From positions 4,340,001 to 4,404,000 of the forward strand of contig OY970235.1 in assembly GCA_963714145.1 (NCBI GenBank): a DNA stretch of 64,000 nt, read 5' to 3'. This DNA comes from JBBWZH01 sp035544115 (GTDB lineage: Bacteria; Actinomycetota; Actinomycetes; Mycobacteriales; CADCTP01). Both the position numbers and the translations under genes were made by a program. Shown one piece after another: positions 25,026 through 32,626 of this stretch (its first letter is position 1; each line of letters opens with the position of its first letter). The notes beneath the pieces were generated by a model that was not told the DNA's origin, did no database searches, and saw nothing but the letters and a program-made list of their open reading frames with translations.

Positions 25026-25901
25026 TCACGTGGCCATCGCGAGGTGGGCCCGCGCGTCCGCCTCGAGCTTCGCCCAGGTCTCCGCGGGGATGGACAGCTC
25101 GGCCGCGGCCACGTTCTGCTCCAGGTGGGCGACCTTCGACGTGCCGGGGATCGCCAGCATCGCCGGCGACCGGTGCAGCAGCCACGCGATGCACAGCTGG
25201 CTGACGGTCGCGCCGTGCGCCGCCGCCAGGGTGTCCAGCGGCCCGCCGGCACGCGCCAGCTGGCCGCTCGCGATCGGGGCCCACGGGATGAAGACGATGC
25301 CGTCGCGTTCGCAGCTGTCGAGCACCGGCTCCTGCACCCGGTCGACGATGTTGTAGCGGTTCTGGACGGAGACCGGGTCGACGACGGTACGCGCCTCCGC
25401 CAGTTGCTCCGCGGTGAAGTTCGACAGCCCGATCAGCCGGATCTTGCCGGCCTCCTGCAGCTCGCGCAGCGCGCCCAGCCCTTCCACGATCGGCACCCGC
25501 TGGTCCGGGCGGTGGAACTGGTACAGGTCGATGCGGTCCACCCGCAGCCGCCGCAGCGACATCTCCACGCACTGCCGCAGGTACTCGGGCCGGCCCACCG
25601 GAGCCCACTGGCCCGGGCCGCTGCGGGTCAGGCCGCCCTTGGTCGCGATGACCAGGTTGCCCGGATAGGGGTACAGCGCCTCGGCGATCAGGTCCTCGCT
25701 GACGAACGGCCCGTACGAGTCGGCCGTGTCGATGAAGTCGACACCGAGTTCGACGGCCCGCCGCAGGGTCCGGATCGCCTCGTCCCGATCTGCCGGCTCC
25801 CCCCAGATGCCGGGCCCGGTGATCCGCATGGCGCCGAAGCCGAGGCGCCGCACCTCCAGCTGCCCGCCGAGACTCACCCGCATGCCGTCGACCATGTTCA
25901 C
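25026..25901 (-). CDS. Aldo/keto reductase
   Basis: A 291-residue AKR with the catalytic tetrad visible: Asp58 and Tyr63 (FIDTADSYG), Lys88 (ATKGG) and His130 (YQFHRPD). The NADPH-binding SNF and IPGTSK segments are also present. It may act as a diol or aldehyde oxidoreductase in the pathway; notably no separate cis-diol dehydrogenase of the usual SDR type is close by. It starts three bases after the aldehyde dehydrogenase stop, so the two are cotranscribed. Confidence 0.9.
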   Translation of the reverse strand: MNMVDGMRVSLGGQLEVRRLGFGAMRITGPGIWGEPADRDEAIRTLRRAVELGVDFIDTADSYGPFVSEDLIAEALYPYPGNLVIATKGGLTRSGPGQWAPVGRPEYLRQCVEMSLRRLRVDRIDLYQFHRPDQRVPIVEGLGALRELQEAGKIRLIGLSNFTAEQLAEARTVVDPVSVQNRYNIVDRVQEPVLDSCERDGIVFIPWAPIASGQLARAGGPLDTLAAAHGATVSQLCIAWLLHRSPAMLAIPGTSKVAHLEQNVAAAELSIPAETWAKLEADARAHLAMAT

Positions 25902-25904
25902 GAC

Positions 25905-27350
25905 CTATGCCATCCCGTAGGAGATGTACTTGGTTTCGAGGTACTCATCCATGACGTACCTGCCGCCCTCGCGGCCGATGCCGGACAGCCGCATGCCGCC
26001 GAACGGTGCCTGCGGCGTGGACGGGACGCCGTCGTTGACGCCGACGACGCCCGACTCGAGGTTCTCGACGACAGTGAGCAACCGGGTCGCGTCCCGGCCG
26101 AAGACGTAGGCGGCCAGGCCGAACGGCAGGCTGTTGGCCCGCGTCACCGCCTCCTCATCCGTCCTGAATGGACTGATCGCCGCGAGCGGGCCGAAGGTCT
26201 CCTCGGTGAACACCAGCATGTCGTCGGTCGCGTCCCGGATGACGGTCGGCTCGAAGAACCGGTTGGTGCGGGACGGGAAGTCACGCACCTTGCCCCCGCA
26301 GAGCAGCGTGCCGCCCTTCGCGATCGCGTCGTCGACGTGCTGGGCGACCTTGTCCACCGCGGCGTCGTCGATGAGCGGACCGACGTCCGGATCGGTTGAC
26401 CCGGCGCCGAGCGAGAGTTGCGCCGCGGCCGCGGCGAACCGGCGGCAGAACTCGTCGTACACGGCGGCCGCCACGTACATGCGGTTGGCCGCGATGCAGG
26501 ACTGGCCGGTGTTGCGGAACTTCGCCCGGATCGCGCCGGCCACCGCGACGTCCAGGTCCGCGTCGTCGAGCACGATCAGCGGCGCCTGCCCGCCCAGTTC
26601 GAGGGACAGCCGGGTCATGTTGGCCGCCGAGCGGGCGACCAGCCACTGGCCGACCTCGGTCGACCCGGTGAAGGAGACCTTGCGTACCCGCGGGTCGGCG
26701 AGCACCGTCGCCCCGAACGCCGGCCCGCCGGTGGTGACCACGTTGACCACGCCCGCCGGCACACCGGCCTCGACGAGCAGGCCGGCCAGGTGCAGGGCGG
26801 TCAGCGGGGTCTGCGCCGCCGGCTTGACCACCTGCGTGCAGCCCGTCGCCAACGCCGGCCCCAGCTTGCGCGTGATCATCGCGAACGGGAAGTTCCACGG
26901 CGTGATAGCCGCCGTCACACCGACCGGCTGCCTGGTGACGAAAATGCGCTTGGCGGCGGTCGAGGCGGGGATCGTCTCGCCGTAGACGCGGCACGCCTCG
27001 TCGGCGGCGAAGTCCAGGAAGCCCAGCCCGTAGGCGACCTCCGCCCGCGCCTCGGTCAGCGGCTTGCCGTTCTCGGCGGTGACCAGGCGGGCCAGCTCCT
27101 CGCTGTGTGACTCGACGAGGTCGACCACCCGGCGCAGCACCCGCCGACGTTCCGGCGCGGCGAGCCGGGACCAGGTCGGGAAGGCGGCGGCCGCCGCGTC
27201 CACGGCGCGGGATACGTCGGCGACCGTGGCCCGGGGCACCTCGGTGATCACCTCGTCGGTCGCCGGATCGCGCACGGCGATCGTCTGGCCGTCGGCCGCG
27301 CCGCACCACTCGCCTGCGATCAGGTTGAGTGCCCTGACCTGCCCGGACAT
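25905..27350 (-). CDS. NAD(P)-dependent aldehyde dehydrogenase
   Basis: A 481-residue aldehyde dehydrogenase close to succinate-semialdehyde and benzaldehyde-type enzymes. Visible motifs are ITPWNFPFAMITRKLGPAL, FTGSTEVGQWL, the general-base region LELGGQAPLIV, and the catalytic cysteine in NTGQSCIAANRMYV near residue 284. ATG 27350 is fixed by GAGGAGG at 27359-27365; an in-frame ATG at 27377 lies inside the promoter sequence. It opens the operon ending with the ferredoxin reductase. Oxidation of an aldehyde released by an aldolase step is likely. Confidence 0.91.
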   Translation of the reverse strand: MSGQVRALNLIAGEWCGAADGQTIAVRDPATDEVITEVPRATVADVSRAVDAAAAAFPTWSRLAAPERRRVLRRVVDLVESHSEELARLVTAENGKPLTEARAEVAYGLGFLDFAADEACRVYGETIPASTAAKRIFVTRQPVGVTAAITPWNFPFAMITRKLGPALATGCTQVVKPAAQTPLTALHLAGLLVEAGVPAGVVNVVTTGGPAFGATVLADPRVRKVSFTGSTEVGQWLVARSAANMTRLSLELGGQAPLIVLDDADLDVAVAGAIRAKFRNTGQSCIAANRMYVAAAVYDEFCRRFAAAAAQLSLGAGSTDPDVGPLIDDAAVDKVAQHVDDAIAKGGTLLCGGKVRDFPSRTNRFFEPTVIRDATDDMLVFTEETFGPLAAISPFRTDEEAVTRANSLPFGLAAYVFGRDATRLLTVVENLESGVVGVNDGVPSTPQAPFGGMRLSGIGREGGRYVMDEYLETKYISYGMA

Positions 27351-27377
27351 CGGATCGACCTCCTCGGACGAGCGCAT

Positions 27378-27400
27378 GGAAACTGTATCACCGGATACTG
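27378..27400 (-). promoter_or_regulatory. Candidate operator/promoter of the aldehyde dehydrogenase operon
   Basis: CTGTAT (27383-27388) and GGATACTG (27393-27400) form two facing half-sites with the same core as the other sites of the island. The 17 bases at 27372-27388 are identical to 12171-12187 at the LLM gene start. The sites lie about 30 bases upstream of the start codon. Confidence 0.55.
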
Positions 27401-27457
27401 GATTCTGATGTCGGCTCTCCCTGGTCGGTGACAGGGGCCGGGGCCCGGCCCGGCTGA

Positions 27458-27481
27458 GGCCGGGCGGTGTGGCGCCCGGCC
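27458..27481 (-). terminator. Terminator after the flavin reductase gene
   Basis: GGCCGGGC / GCCCGGCC, extendable to nine pairs, with a short G/T-rich loop, lies 13 bases beyond the stop of the flavin reductase gene and before the aldehyde dehydrogenase promoter. No T run is present. Confidence 0.6.
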
Positions 27482-27493
27482 GGCCGGCGGTGC

Positions 27494-27994
27494 TCAGCCG
27501 TCGCCGGTACGCAGTTGGCGGAACTTCGAGCCGTGGAAGACCAGCGGCGGCACGTCGGGGTACGTCCACAGCTGCTGGACGCACAGCAGGACAATGTCGT
27601 GGTCGCCGGCCGGTACCTCGTCAAAGCGGGTGCAGTCGAGCCACAGCGCCGAGCCGGGCACGAACACCGCGCCCTGCGGCGTGCGTTCCCAGCTGACCTC
27701 CGCGAACCGGTCGACCCCTTTCGCGGCCAGGGATCGGGCGACCCGGCCGTGCTCCTCGGCGAGCACGGACAGCCCGAACCGCGGCGCGGTCCGCAGCGCC
27801 GGCCAGGTGGTGGACGTATGGGCGATGCAGACCGACACCAACGGCGGATCCAGCGACACCGGAGTGAACGAGCTCGCGACCAGCCCGAACGGCCGACCGC
27901 GCTGGATCGCGGCGATCGCGGTTACACCGCTGGGGAAGCTGGCGAACGCGCGCCGCAACCCCTCCGGAGTCAGGTCACCGAGGGCCGCGGCCAT
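27494..27994 (-). CDS. Flavin reductase-like FMN-binding protein
   Basis: A 166-residue split-barrel flavin reductase (FASFPSGVTAIAA, GLVASSFTPVSLDPPLVSVCI, FGLSVLAEEHGRVARSLA, GDHDIVLL). Such proteins use NADH to make free reduced FMN for two-component monooxygenases. The only flavin monooxygenase in the window is the LLM protein at 11.1-12.2 kb, a plausible partner. It is monocistronic: its own operator-like promoter site is 37 bases upstream and a terminator follows it. Confidence 0.9.
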   Translation of the reverse strand: MAAALGDLTPEGLRRAFASFPSGVTAIAAIQRGRPFGLVASSFTPVSLDPPLVSVCIAHTSTTWPALRTAPRFGLSVLAEEHGRVARSLAAKGVDRFAEVSWERTPQGAVFVPGSALWLDCTRFDEVPAGDHDIVLLCVQQLWTYPDVPPLVFHGSKFRQLRTGDG

Positions 27995-28027
27995 ACCCGC
28001 ACCCTAGTACGGTGATTCTGCCGACGG

Positions 28028-28045
28028 AACACTGTGTACAGTATC
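28028..28045 (-). promoter_or_regulatory. Candidate operator upstream of the flavin reductase gene
   Basis: The near-palindrome ACTGTGTACAGT (28031-28042, one central mismatch) is followed by ATC. It is the most symmetric of the sites sharing a TACAGT core in the island, and lies 37 bases upstream of the start codon. Confidence 0.6.
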
Positions 28046-28082
28046 TCACTACCGCTGGTCCGTCCGGACGGGCTCGCACCGG

Positions 28083-28991
28083 TCACCGCCCGGGCAGCTC
28101 GGGATCGACCTCCCACCAGCACACCCAACCGTCCTCCAGCTGGCCGAGAACCTGGCCCCGCCGGGCTTCGGCCGCCTGCTCGTACTCGGCCCGTACCGCC
28201 TGCTGCTCGGCGATGTCCGGCATGATCCACTGGCCGGGCTTCGCCACTTCGAAGTCCAGATCGTCGAGGCTGTCCGAGACGTTGCTGATCGTCATCTGGA
28301 AGTCCTCGAGGTACTCGACCGCGTTGTCCGCCGTCAGCCGGAACACGCGATCGTGCCCGGGGTAGATGACGTCGGCCATCTTGACCACGCGGGCGATGGT
28401 GTCGCTGGCGGCCTTGCGGTCCCAGAAGATCAGCGGGTTCTCCCCCAGCAACGCGACCCTCGCGTGGTGCAGGGCGTCGCCCGCGACCACCGCCAGGCCG
28501 GTGGCGGTCTCGACCGACAGGCCGATACCGCCCGGCGTGTGACCGGGCATGTCGACGACCCGGACGCCCTGCAGGAGCTGGTCCCCCTCGGCGACCTCGA
28601 CCAGCCGCTGGCGCTCGAGGATCGTGCCCGTCCACGCCGGCGTCGCCCAGTCGTTGCGGTGCGGCTGCAGCGAGTACGCGCGCTCCGCGGGATGGATCAT
28701 GATCGGTGCGTGGTCGAAGACGTCGATGTTCTGGATGTGGTCCCAGTGCGAGTGGGAGAGCACGACACCGTCGATGTCCCGCGGCCGCAGCCCTCGCTTG
28801 GCCAGCGCGTCCCACAGCAGGATACGGCGCCCGACATGGGCGGGATCGAACAGGATCCGCTTCCGTTCGCCGCTGGCGTCCACCCCTTCGACCAGGGTCA
28901 CCATGCAGAACCCGGCGAGCCCGACGTTGGTGTCCAGGCTGAATCCCTGGAGCAGAACCTCGACCGTCGGCAGTCTGTCGCTCAGCGTCAT
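28083..28991 (-). CDS. MBL-fold metallo-hydrolase
   Basis: A 302-residue metallo-beta-lactamase-fold protein. The zinc motif HSHWDH is at residues 80-85, the next histidine at 151 (MPGHTPGG), the bridging Asp at 172 (VAGDALHH) and a further His in IYPGHDRVF. It resembles N-acyl homoserine lactonase-like and quinolone dioxygenase-like hydrolases. In this setting it could open a lactone or hydrolyse a thioester or amide, but the substrate is unknown. It follows the cupin gene, separated by an 18-base tandem repeat tract, and ends the Rieske operon. Confidence 0.87.
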   Translation of the reverse strand: MTLSDRLPTVEVLLQGFSLDTNVGLAGFCMVTLVEGVDASGERKRILFDPAHVGRRILLWDALAKRGLRPRDIDGVVLSHSHWDHIQNIDVFDHAPIMIHPAERAYSLQPHRNDWATPAWTGTILERQRLVEVAEGDQLLQGVRVVDMPGHTPGGIGLSVETATGLAVVAGDALHHARVALLGENPLIFWDRKAASDTIARVVKMADVIYPGHDRVFRLTADNAVEYLEDFQMTISNVSDSLDDLDFEVAKPGQWIMPDIAEQQAVRAEYEQAAEARRGQVLGQLEDGWVCWWEVDPELPGR

Positions 28992-29014
28992 AGTGCCTGA
29001 ACTCCTTCCAGGAA

Positions 29015-29166
29015 AGCCGTTCGCGGGTCAGTACCGGGCCAGCGCCAGCCGGCCCAGTAGCCGTTCGGGGGTCAGTAGCCGTTCGGGGGTCAGTAGCCGT
29101 TCGCGGGTCAGTAGCCGTTCGCGAGCCGGCAGCCGTTCGCGAGCCGGCAGCCGTTCGCGGGTCAGG
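29015..29166. repeat. 18-base tandem repeat tract derived from the cupin gene 3' end
   Basis: Six consecutive 18-base units starting AGCCGTTCG occupy 29059-29166. The units end either GGGTCAGT/G or GAGCCGGC. A further unit stands at 29015-29032, followed by a copy of TACCGGGCCAGCGCC. The last unit runs into the true 3' end of the cupin gene, whose final codons and stop are embedded in it. The outer copy therefore looks like a duplicated gene end that then expanded. The tract separates the cupin gene from the MBL-fold gene. Confidence 0.85.
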
Positions 29167-29581
29167 TACCGGGCCAGCGCCAGCGGTCCGGCGCGCCGAT
29201 GTTCAGGGTCACCAGGCGGTCTTCGCCGACGTCCTCGGTGCGGTGACCCTTGCCGTGCATGTCCTCGGCCAGCAGGCAGTCGCCCGGCTCGAACCGCCGG
29301 CGCTCGCCGGTCGTCGTCGAGATCTCCATGGCTCCCTGCAGGATGACCACCCACTGGCGACGTGGCGGCGGGTGCAGGTCGAGCTCCGGCCGCCACTCCA
29401 GCAGCTCGATGATGTTGACGGTCGTCGCCGGGATGTCGCGCAGCGCGTGGCTACGCGGATCCCCGTCGAACGACACCTCGGGGCCGGGGATCTCGAGATC
29501 GGCGAACGTGGTGTGGCCGGCCTCGTTCGGGTACATCCGGACGATCGTGAACCGGCGCGCAGGTGGCCCGTCGCCGGTCAC
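29162..29581 (-). CDS. Cupin-domain protein
   Basis: A 139-residue protein. The cupin core is visible from WRPELDLHPPPRRQWVVILQGAMEI through RRFEPGDCLLAEDMHGKGHRT, giving a plausible metal site with His in LHPPP and in MHGKGH. GTG 29581 overlaps the upstream small gene's stop as GTGA, indicating coupling. It may be a dioxygenase, an isomerase or a binding protein. Its 3' end is continuous with the 18-base tandem repeat. Confidence 0.8.
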   Translation of the reverse strand: MTGDGPPARRFTIVRMYPNEAGHTTFADLEIPGPEVSFDGDPRSHALRDIPATTVNIIELLEWRPELDLHPPPRRQWVVILQGAMEISTTTGERRRFEPGDCLLAEDMHGKGHRTEDVGEDRLVTLNIGAPDRWRWPGT

Positions 29582-29784
29582 GTCCGGAGGTCGGGGTCGG
29601 CCAGCGACGCGATGATGTGGTCCGGCGCCCACACCAGCCCCTCCAGCGCCAGCGGATCGATCCGGCGGGACACTCCCGAGCGGCGATCGGTCACCCAGGC
29701 CAGCGGCCCGTGGCTGTGCTGGTCGACCCGGATCGACACCGAGGCGAACTCATTGGTGATGACCACGCTTGCGGAACTGGTCAC
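29578..29784 (-). CDS. Small unknown protein in the Rieske operon (68 aa)
   Basis: A 68-residue protein from GTG 29784, with AGAAGG about 10 bases upstream. It overlaps the neighbouring cupin start by four bases and lies 13 bases after the beta-subunit stop, the spacing expected of a real operon gene. No domain is recognised. The sequence is mixed alpha/beta in look (VSIRVDQHSHGPLAWV; LEGLVWAPDHIIASL) with no membrane segment and no cysteines. Being next to the oxygenase subunits it could be an accessory of the oxygenase, but that is only position-based. Confidence 0.6.
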   Translation of the reverse strand: MTSSASVVITNEFASVSIRVDQHSHGPLAWVTDRRSGVSRRIDPLALEGLVWAPDHIIASLADPDLRT

Positions 29785-29797
29785 AACGGCCCGCCTT

Positions 29798-30292
29798 CTA
29801 GAGGAGGAAGGTGAGGTTGCCGAGCGGCTCGTCGTTGTCGAGCAGGACCACCTTCTTCTGCCTGATCCGGAACGAGTCGCCCGCCGGTCGCAGCGTGTAC
29901 TGCAGGCGCGCGCCGTAGACGTTCTTCTCGCCGGCGCGCACCTCGACCAGGATCATGTTGGCGCGTACCCGCACGTCGCCGTCGTCATCGCCGGACACCT
30001 GCTCGTTGCCGACGATCCGGCACAGCCGCGACGGTGGGTCCTGCGAGTGCGCGCCCTCGGAGTTCAACCGGAAGCAGCGCTCCTGCAGCCTGGCGTAGTC
30101 GTCGTAGATGATGGAGACGTGTCGCCTGGGGTCGTAGTCGTCCTCGTTGCAGGGCACCCAGTAGATGCCGTCCGGCGCCCACAGCTGGAGCCAGTCGTCG
30201 TACCGGTGCTGGTCGATGAGATCCGCCTCGTGCACCAGGAACGCGGTGACCTGCGCCCGGAGCTCGCCGACCGGCGTGCTGACCGCGCTCAT
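29798..30292 (-). CDS. Aromatic ring-hydroxylating dioxygenase beta subunit
   Basis: A 164-residue protein of the small-subunit (SnoaL/NTF2-like) family of Rieske oxygenases. Typical segments are VTAFLVHEADLIDQHRYDDWLQLWAPDGIYWVP, ISIIYDD-like VSIIYDDYARLQERC, and the end segment SFRIRQKKVVLLDND. It forms the structural partner of the alpha subunit in an alpha3beta3 complex. GGAGG precedes ATG 30292. The 52-base gap to the alpha subunit is consistent with cotranscription. Confidence 0.9.
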   Translation of the reverse strand: MSAVSTPVGELRAQVTAFLVHEADLIDQHRYDDWLQLWAPDGIYWVPCNEDDYDPRRHVSIIYDDYARLQERCFRLNSEGAHSQDPPSRLCRIVGNEQVSGDDDGDVRVRANMILVEVRAGEKNVYGARLQYTLRPAGDSFRIRQKKVVLLDNDEPLGNLTFLL

Positions 30293-30344
30293 CGGCTCGC
30301 CTCCGCGCTCGTTCCGCTCCTCGCCCGCTGTCGGCCCGCGGTGC

Positions 30345-31631
30345 TCATCGCATCGCCTTCGCCCACTGCCGCAGCTGGCTGCGCTGGGTCACCTCGTCGG
30401 TGATGTTCCCGATCACGACGCCGTCATCGCGCACCTCGGCCTGGGTCAGGCCGCGTGACAGCACCAGCCACGGTTCCTTGTCGGACTGCAGCCCGACCTG
30501 GTTGCGCTCGAAGATCTCCCGGTCGTCCGGCGTGCCGAAGCCGGCCACGCCGTTGAACCATTCGTAGCCGCGCAGCCGCCGCTCGTTGATCTCGTCGGGC
30601 ACGCCGGCCAGCATGGCGGGATAGCCGAAGACCTCGGTGTACCCGCTGGAGGTCGGTCTGATCACGCGGACCTCGCTGCCGATGAGTTGCAGGTTCGGCC
30701 ACACGTGCACGTGCACGTCGCGCGAGCCGCGGATCCGCTCGTACGCCTCGGCTTCCGAGCCCCACCGCTCGACCATCAGGGCCAGGTAGCGGTGGCCGGC
30801 CTCGGTGTCCGGGATCTCCCCGATCAGCGAGCTGGTCGCCTTGCCGATCTCGACCCGGTCGGTGAGCGACAGGTCGAGCCGGCAGTGGCCGCCGCCGAGG
30901 TCCACCGTGAGGTTGGGCGCGCGGTCGCTGTTGTTCTTGCGGGACTCCGCGTTGCCGGTGCGGCGGGTCTGCAGATCTTGCACCGTTTTGTGGGTGAAGT
31001 TGACGTGGTAGCCGTCCATCCCCACGAACTTCCAGTTGCCGTGGAAGTTCGACTTCGCGGCGCCGGCCCGCAGCTCGACCTGCTCCATCGGCGACGCCTG
31101 CAGGAACATGTCGATGTACTCGGCGGTGCGCCCGAGGTGCTCGACCAGGCTGGGCCCGTCGCCGGCCAGTGAGGCGAAGTAGAAGCCGCGGTAATGGTCC
31201 AGCCGGGCCACCTCCACCAGCCCGAGGTTCTGCTTGTCGAACTCGGGGCCGTAGCGGCTGGGGAACGGCACACCGATGAGGGTGCCGCGGTTGCTGTAGG
31301 TCCAGCCGTGGTACGGGCACCGGAAGAACTCGGCGTTGCCCCGCTCGTACCGGCAGACGGTGGTGCCGCGGTGGCGGCAGCGGTTGAAGAAGGCGCGGAC
31401 CACTCCGTCGGTGCCGCGGGCCACCACCACCGAGTGCCGCCCGATCGACTTGGTGCAGTAGTCACCGGGCTCGGGCACCTCGGACTCGTGGGCGAGATAG
31501 ACCCAGTAGGTGTAGAAGATCCGCTCCAGCTCGGCCTCGAAGATCGACTCATCGGTGAACACGGCCGAGTGCACCCTGCCCTCCTCGACCAGCGAGGAGT
31601 AACCGACCTCTTGACCGTCAACCACTGTCAT
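30345..31631 (-). CDS. Aromatic ring-hydroxylating (Rieske) dioxygenase alpha subunit
   Basis: A 428-residue Rieske oxygenase large subunit. The [2Fe-2S] motif is CRHRG (Cys85, His87) and CPYHGW (Cys105, His108). The mononuclear iron histidines lie in GYHVNFTHKT (His209, His214). It hydroxylates an aromatic ring using electrons from the island's ferredoxin and reductase. ATG 31631 is preferred over 31637 because AGGAG is six bases before it. It is the first gene of the operon alpha-beta-unknown-cupin-(MBL). The substrate cannot be read from the sequence. Confidence 0.92.
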   Translation of the reverse strand: MTVVDGQEVGYSSLVEEGRVHSAVFTDESIFEAELERIFYTYWVYLAHESEVPEPGDYCTKSIGRHSVVVARGTDGVVRAFFNRCRHRGTTVCRYERGNAEFFRCPYHGWTYSNRGTLIGVPFPSRYGPEFDKQNLGLVEVARLDHYRGFYFASLAGDGPSLVEHLGRTAEYIDMFLQASPMEQVELRAGAAKSNFHGNWKFVGMDGYHVNFTHKTVQDLQTRRTGNAESRKNNSDRAPNLTVDLGGGHCRLDLSLTDRVEIGKATSSLIGEIPDTEAGHRYLALMVERWGSEAEAYERIRGSRDVHVHVWPNLQLIGSEVRVIRPTSSGYTEVFGYPAMLAGVPDEINERRLRGYEWFNGVAGFGTPDDREIFERNQVGLQSDKEPWLVLSRGLTQAEVRDDGVVIGNITDEVTQRSQLRQWAKAMR

Positions 31632-31695
31632 CCGCATCTCCTCGAAGCTCAGAGGTACAGCCGGCGCACCAGCGGGTGATCCTCCTCGTGCCGCG

Positions 31696-31714
31696 TACTG
31701 AATACATTATACTG
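31696..31714 (-). promoter_or_regulatory. Promoter and candidate operator of the Rieske operon
   Basis: On the minus strand a perfect TATAAT (complement of 31706-31711) lies within CAGTATAATGTATTCAGTAC, with TTGATG 15 bases upstream. The CAGTAT and TTCAGTA half-sites overlap the -10 element and resemble the other sites of the island, as expected for a repressor. Confidence 0.62.
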
Positions 31715-31761
31715 CCACCCAGTCTCCATCAAGGAACGTCAGCAACCCGGCCGGCACGACG

Positions 31762-31784
31762 CCCGGCTCATCCCCCGAGCCGGG
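31762..31784. terminator. Hairpin upstream of the Rieske promoter
   Basis: CCCGGCTC / GAGCCGGG forms an 8-base perfect stem with a 7-base loop. It may insulate the Rieske promoter from transcription arriving from the right. There is no T tract, so its role as a terminator is uncertain. Confidence 0.4.
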
Positions 31785-32316
31785 AGGCGGGCTGAGAGGC
31801 GGGCCGGGGCAGGTCGGTACCGGGGCCTCGCCAGCCCGGCTTCGCGGACGGTTTGACGGACTCCGCCCGTTTTCGGTCTGCCGATGGGTTGACCGCTCCG
31901 CTCGCGGTCCGGTGTGGACGGTGCCGGGCGGGCGAGCGCGAGCAGGCCGGGCTGATCCACAATTCGGACCGGGGGGTCGCGGTACGGGTCGATCCAGGTC
32001 GCCGAAGCCCTTGCCCTGGCAGGGCTGTTGGCGTCGGTCGGATCGGTCGGCGGCTACGGCAACGCCGTCGCCGGGTCGGCCTGAGCTCCATCGGTGGCTG
32101 CGAACGGTCCGAAGAGGACGTCGCGATACTTCGACATGCGCCGGACCGGGTGGGCGTGCTCGATGCGGAGGCCGGCCACCGCCAGCAACGCAAGCGCGCA
32201 CACCACTACCGCCCGTAGTCCGGTTGGTCCGATCATGAGCTACCTCGGCTACCGCGTCGAATGTCTACCTTCCGCATCGCCGCGGACGCCCGCGCAGATC
32301 ACCCCGGGCGCAGTGA

Positions 32317-32550
32317 TTATCGGCGCGCCTTCGCCCACTGCGCGGCATCGGCCACCAGCGCCGGGAGTTCGGCGGGAGTGTCCAGACCGGCGACGTCGGC
32401 GGTCGGCACCCATTGGGCACCGCGGATCTCGCTCAGTTGCGCGGTGAGGTCGGTGGAGGTCGCGCGCAGCACGTACACGAGGTCGATGTGCCGATGCACT
32501 CCGACCTTGGAGTCGCTGACCTGCATTTCCAGGATCGCGTACGGCGGAGC
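32317..32550 (-). pseudogene. NUDIX hydrolase remnant (C-terminal part)
   Basis: About 75 residues match the C-terminal half of a NUDIX protein: PPYAILEMQVSDSKVGVHRH, IDLVYVLRA, EIRGAQWVPTADVAGLDTPAEL and a final AAQWAKARR. The Nudix box itself (GX5EX7REUXEEXGU) is absent because the homology stops abruptly at about 32550, next to the end of the rhamnosidase gene. An internal ATG at 32526 could start a 69-residue product without catalytic residues. This is a truncated remnant. Confidence 0.65.
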
Positions 32551-32626
32551 GTGGACGGTCGGTACGGCAGGCTCCGGCCTGCCCTGCCGGTGGCTGGACC
32601 GGTGGGGCAGGCCGGGGGCTGGCCGC

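Larger units (their letters stand above)
31632..32316. other. Non-coding stretch between catabolic island and glycosidase region
   Basis: About 690 bases with no convincing gene. It contains the Rieske promoter near 31.7 kb and a hairpin at 31.76 kb. All frames here either lack a ribosome site or are low-complexity Arg/Pro-rich shadows. A 60-codon frame on the minus strand (32054-32236) has one hydrophobic segment but no other support. The stretch marks the boundary between two functionally different regions. Confidence 0.6.

Noticed and set aside
29059..29166. Regular 18-base repeats as a possible CRISPR array
   Set aside because: Units are directly adjacent with no spacers, are too short, and derive from the cupin gene end. 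No cas genes are present.
32054..32236. A 60-codon frame with one hydrophobic segment on the minus strand
   Set aside because: No ribosome site of note, no recognisable family, and no operon neighbour. It could be chance in GC-rich DNA.
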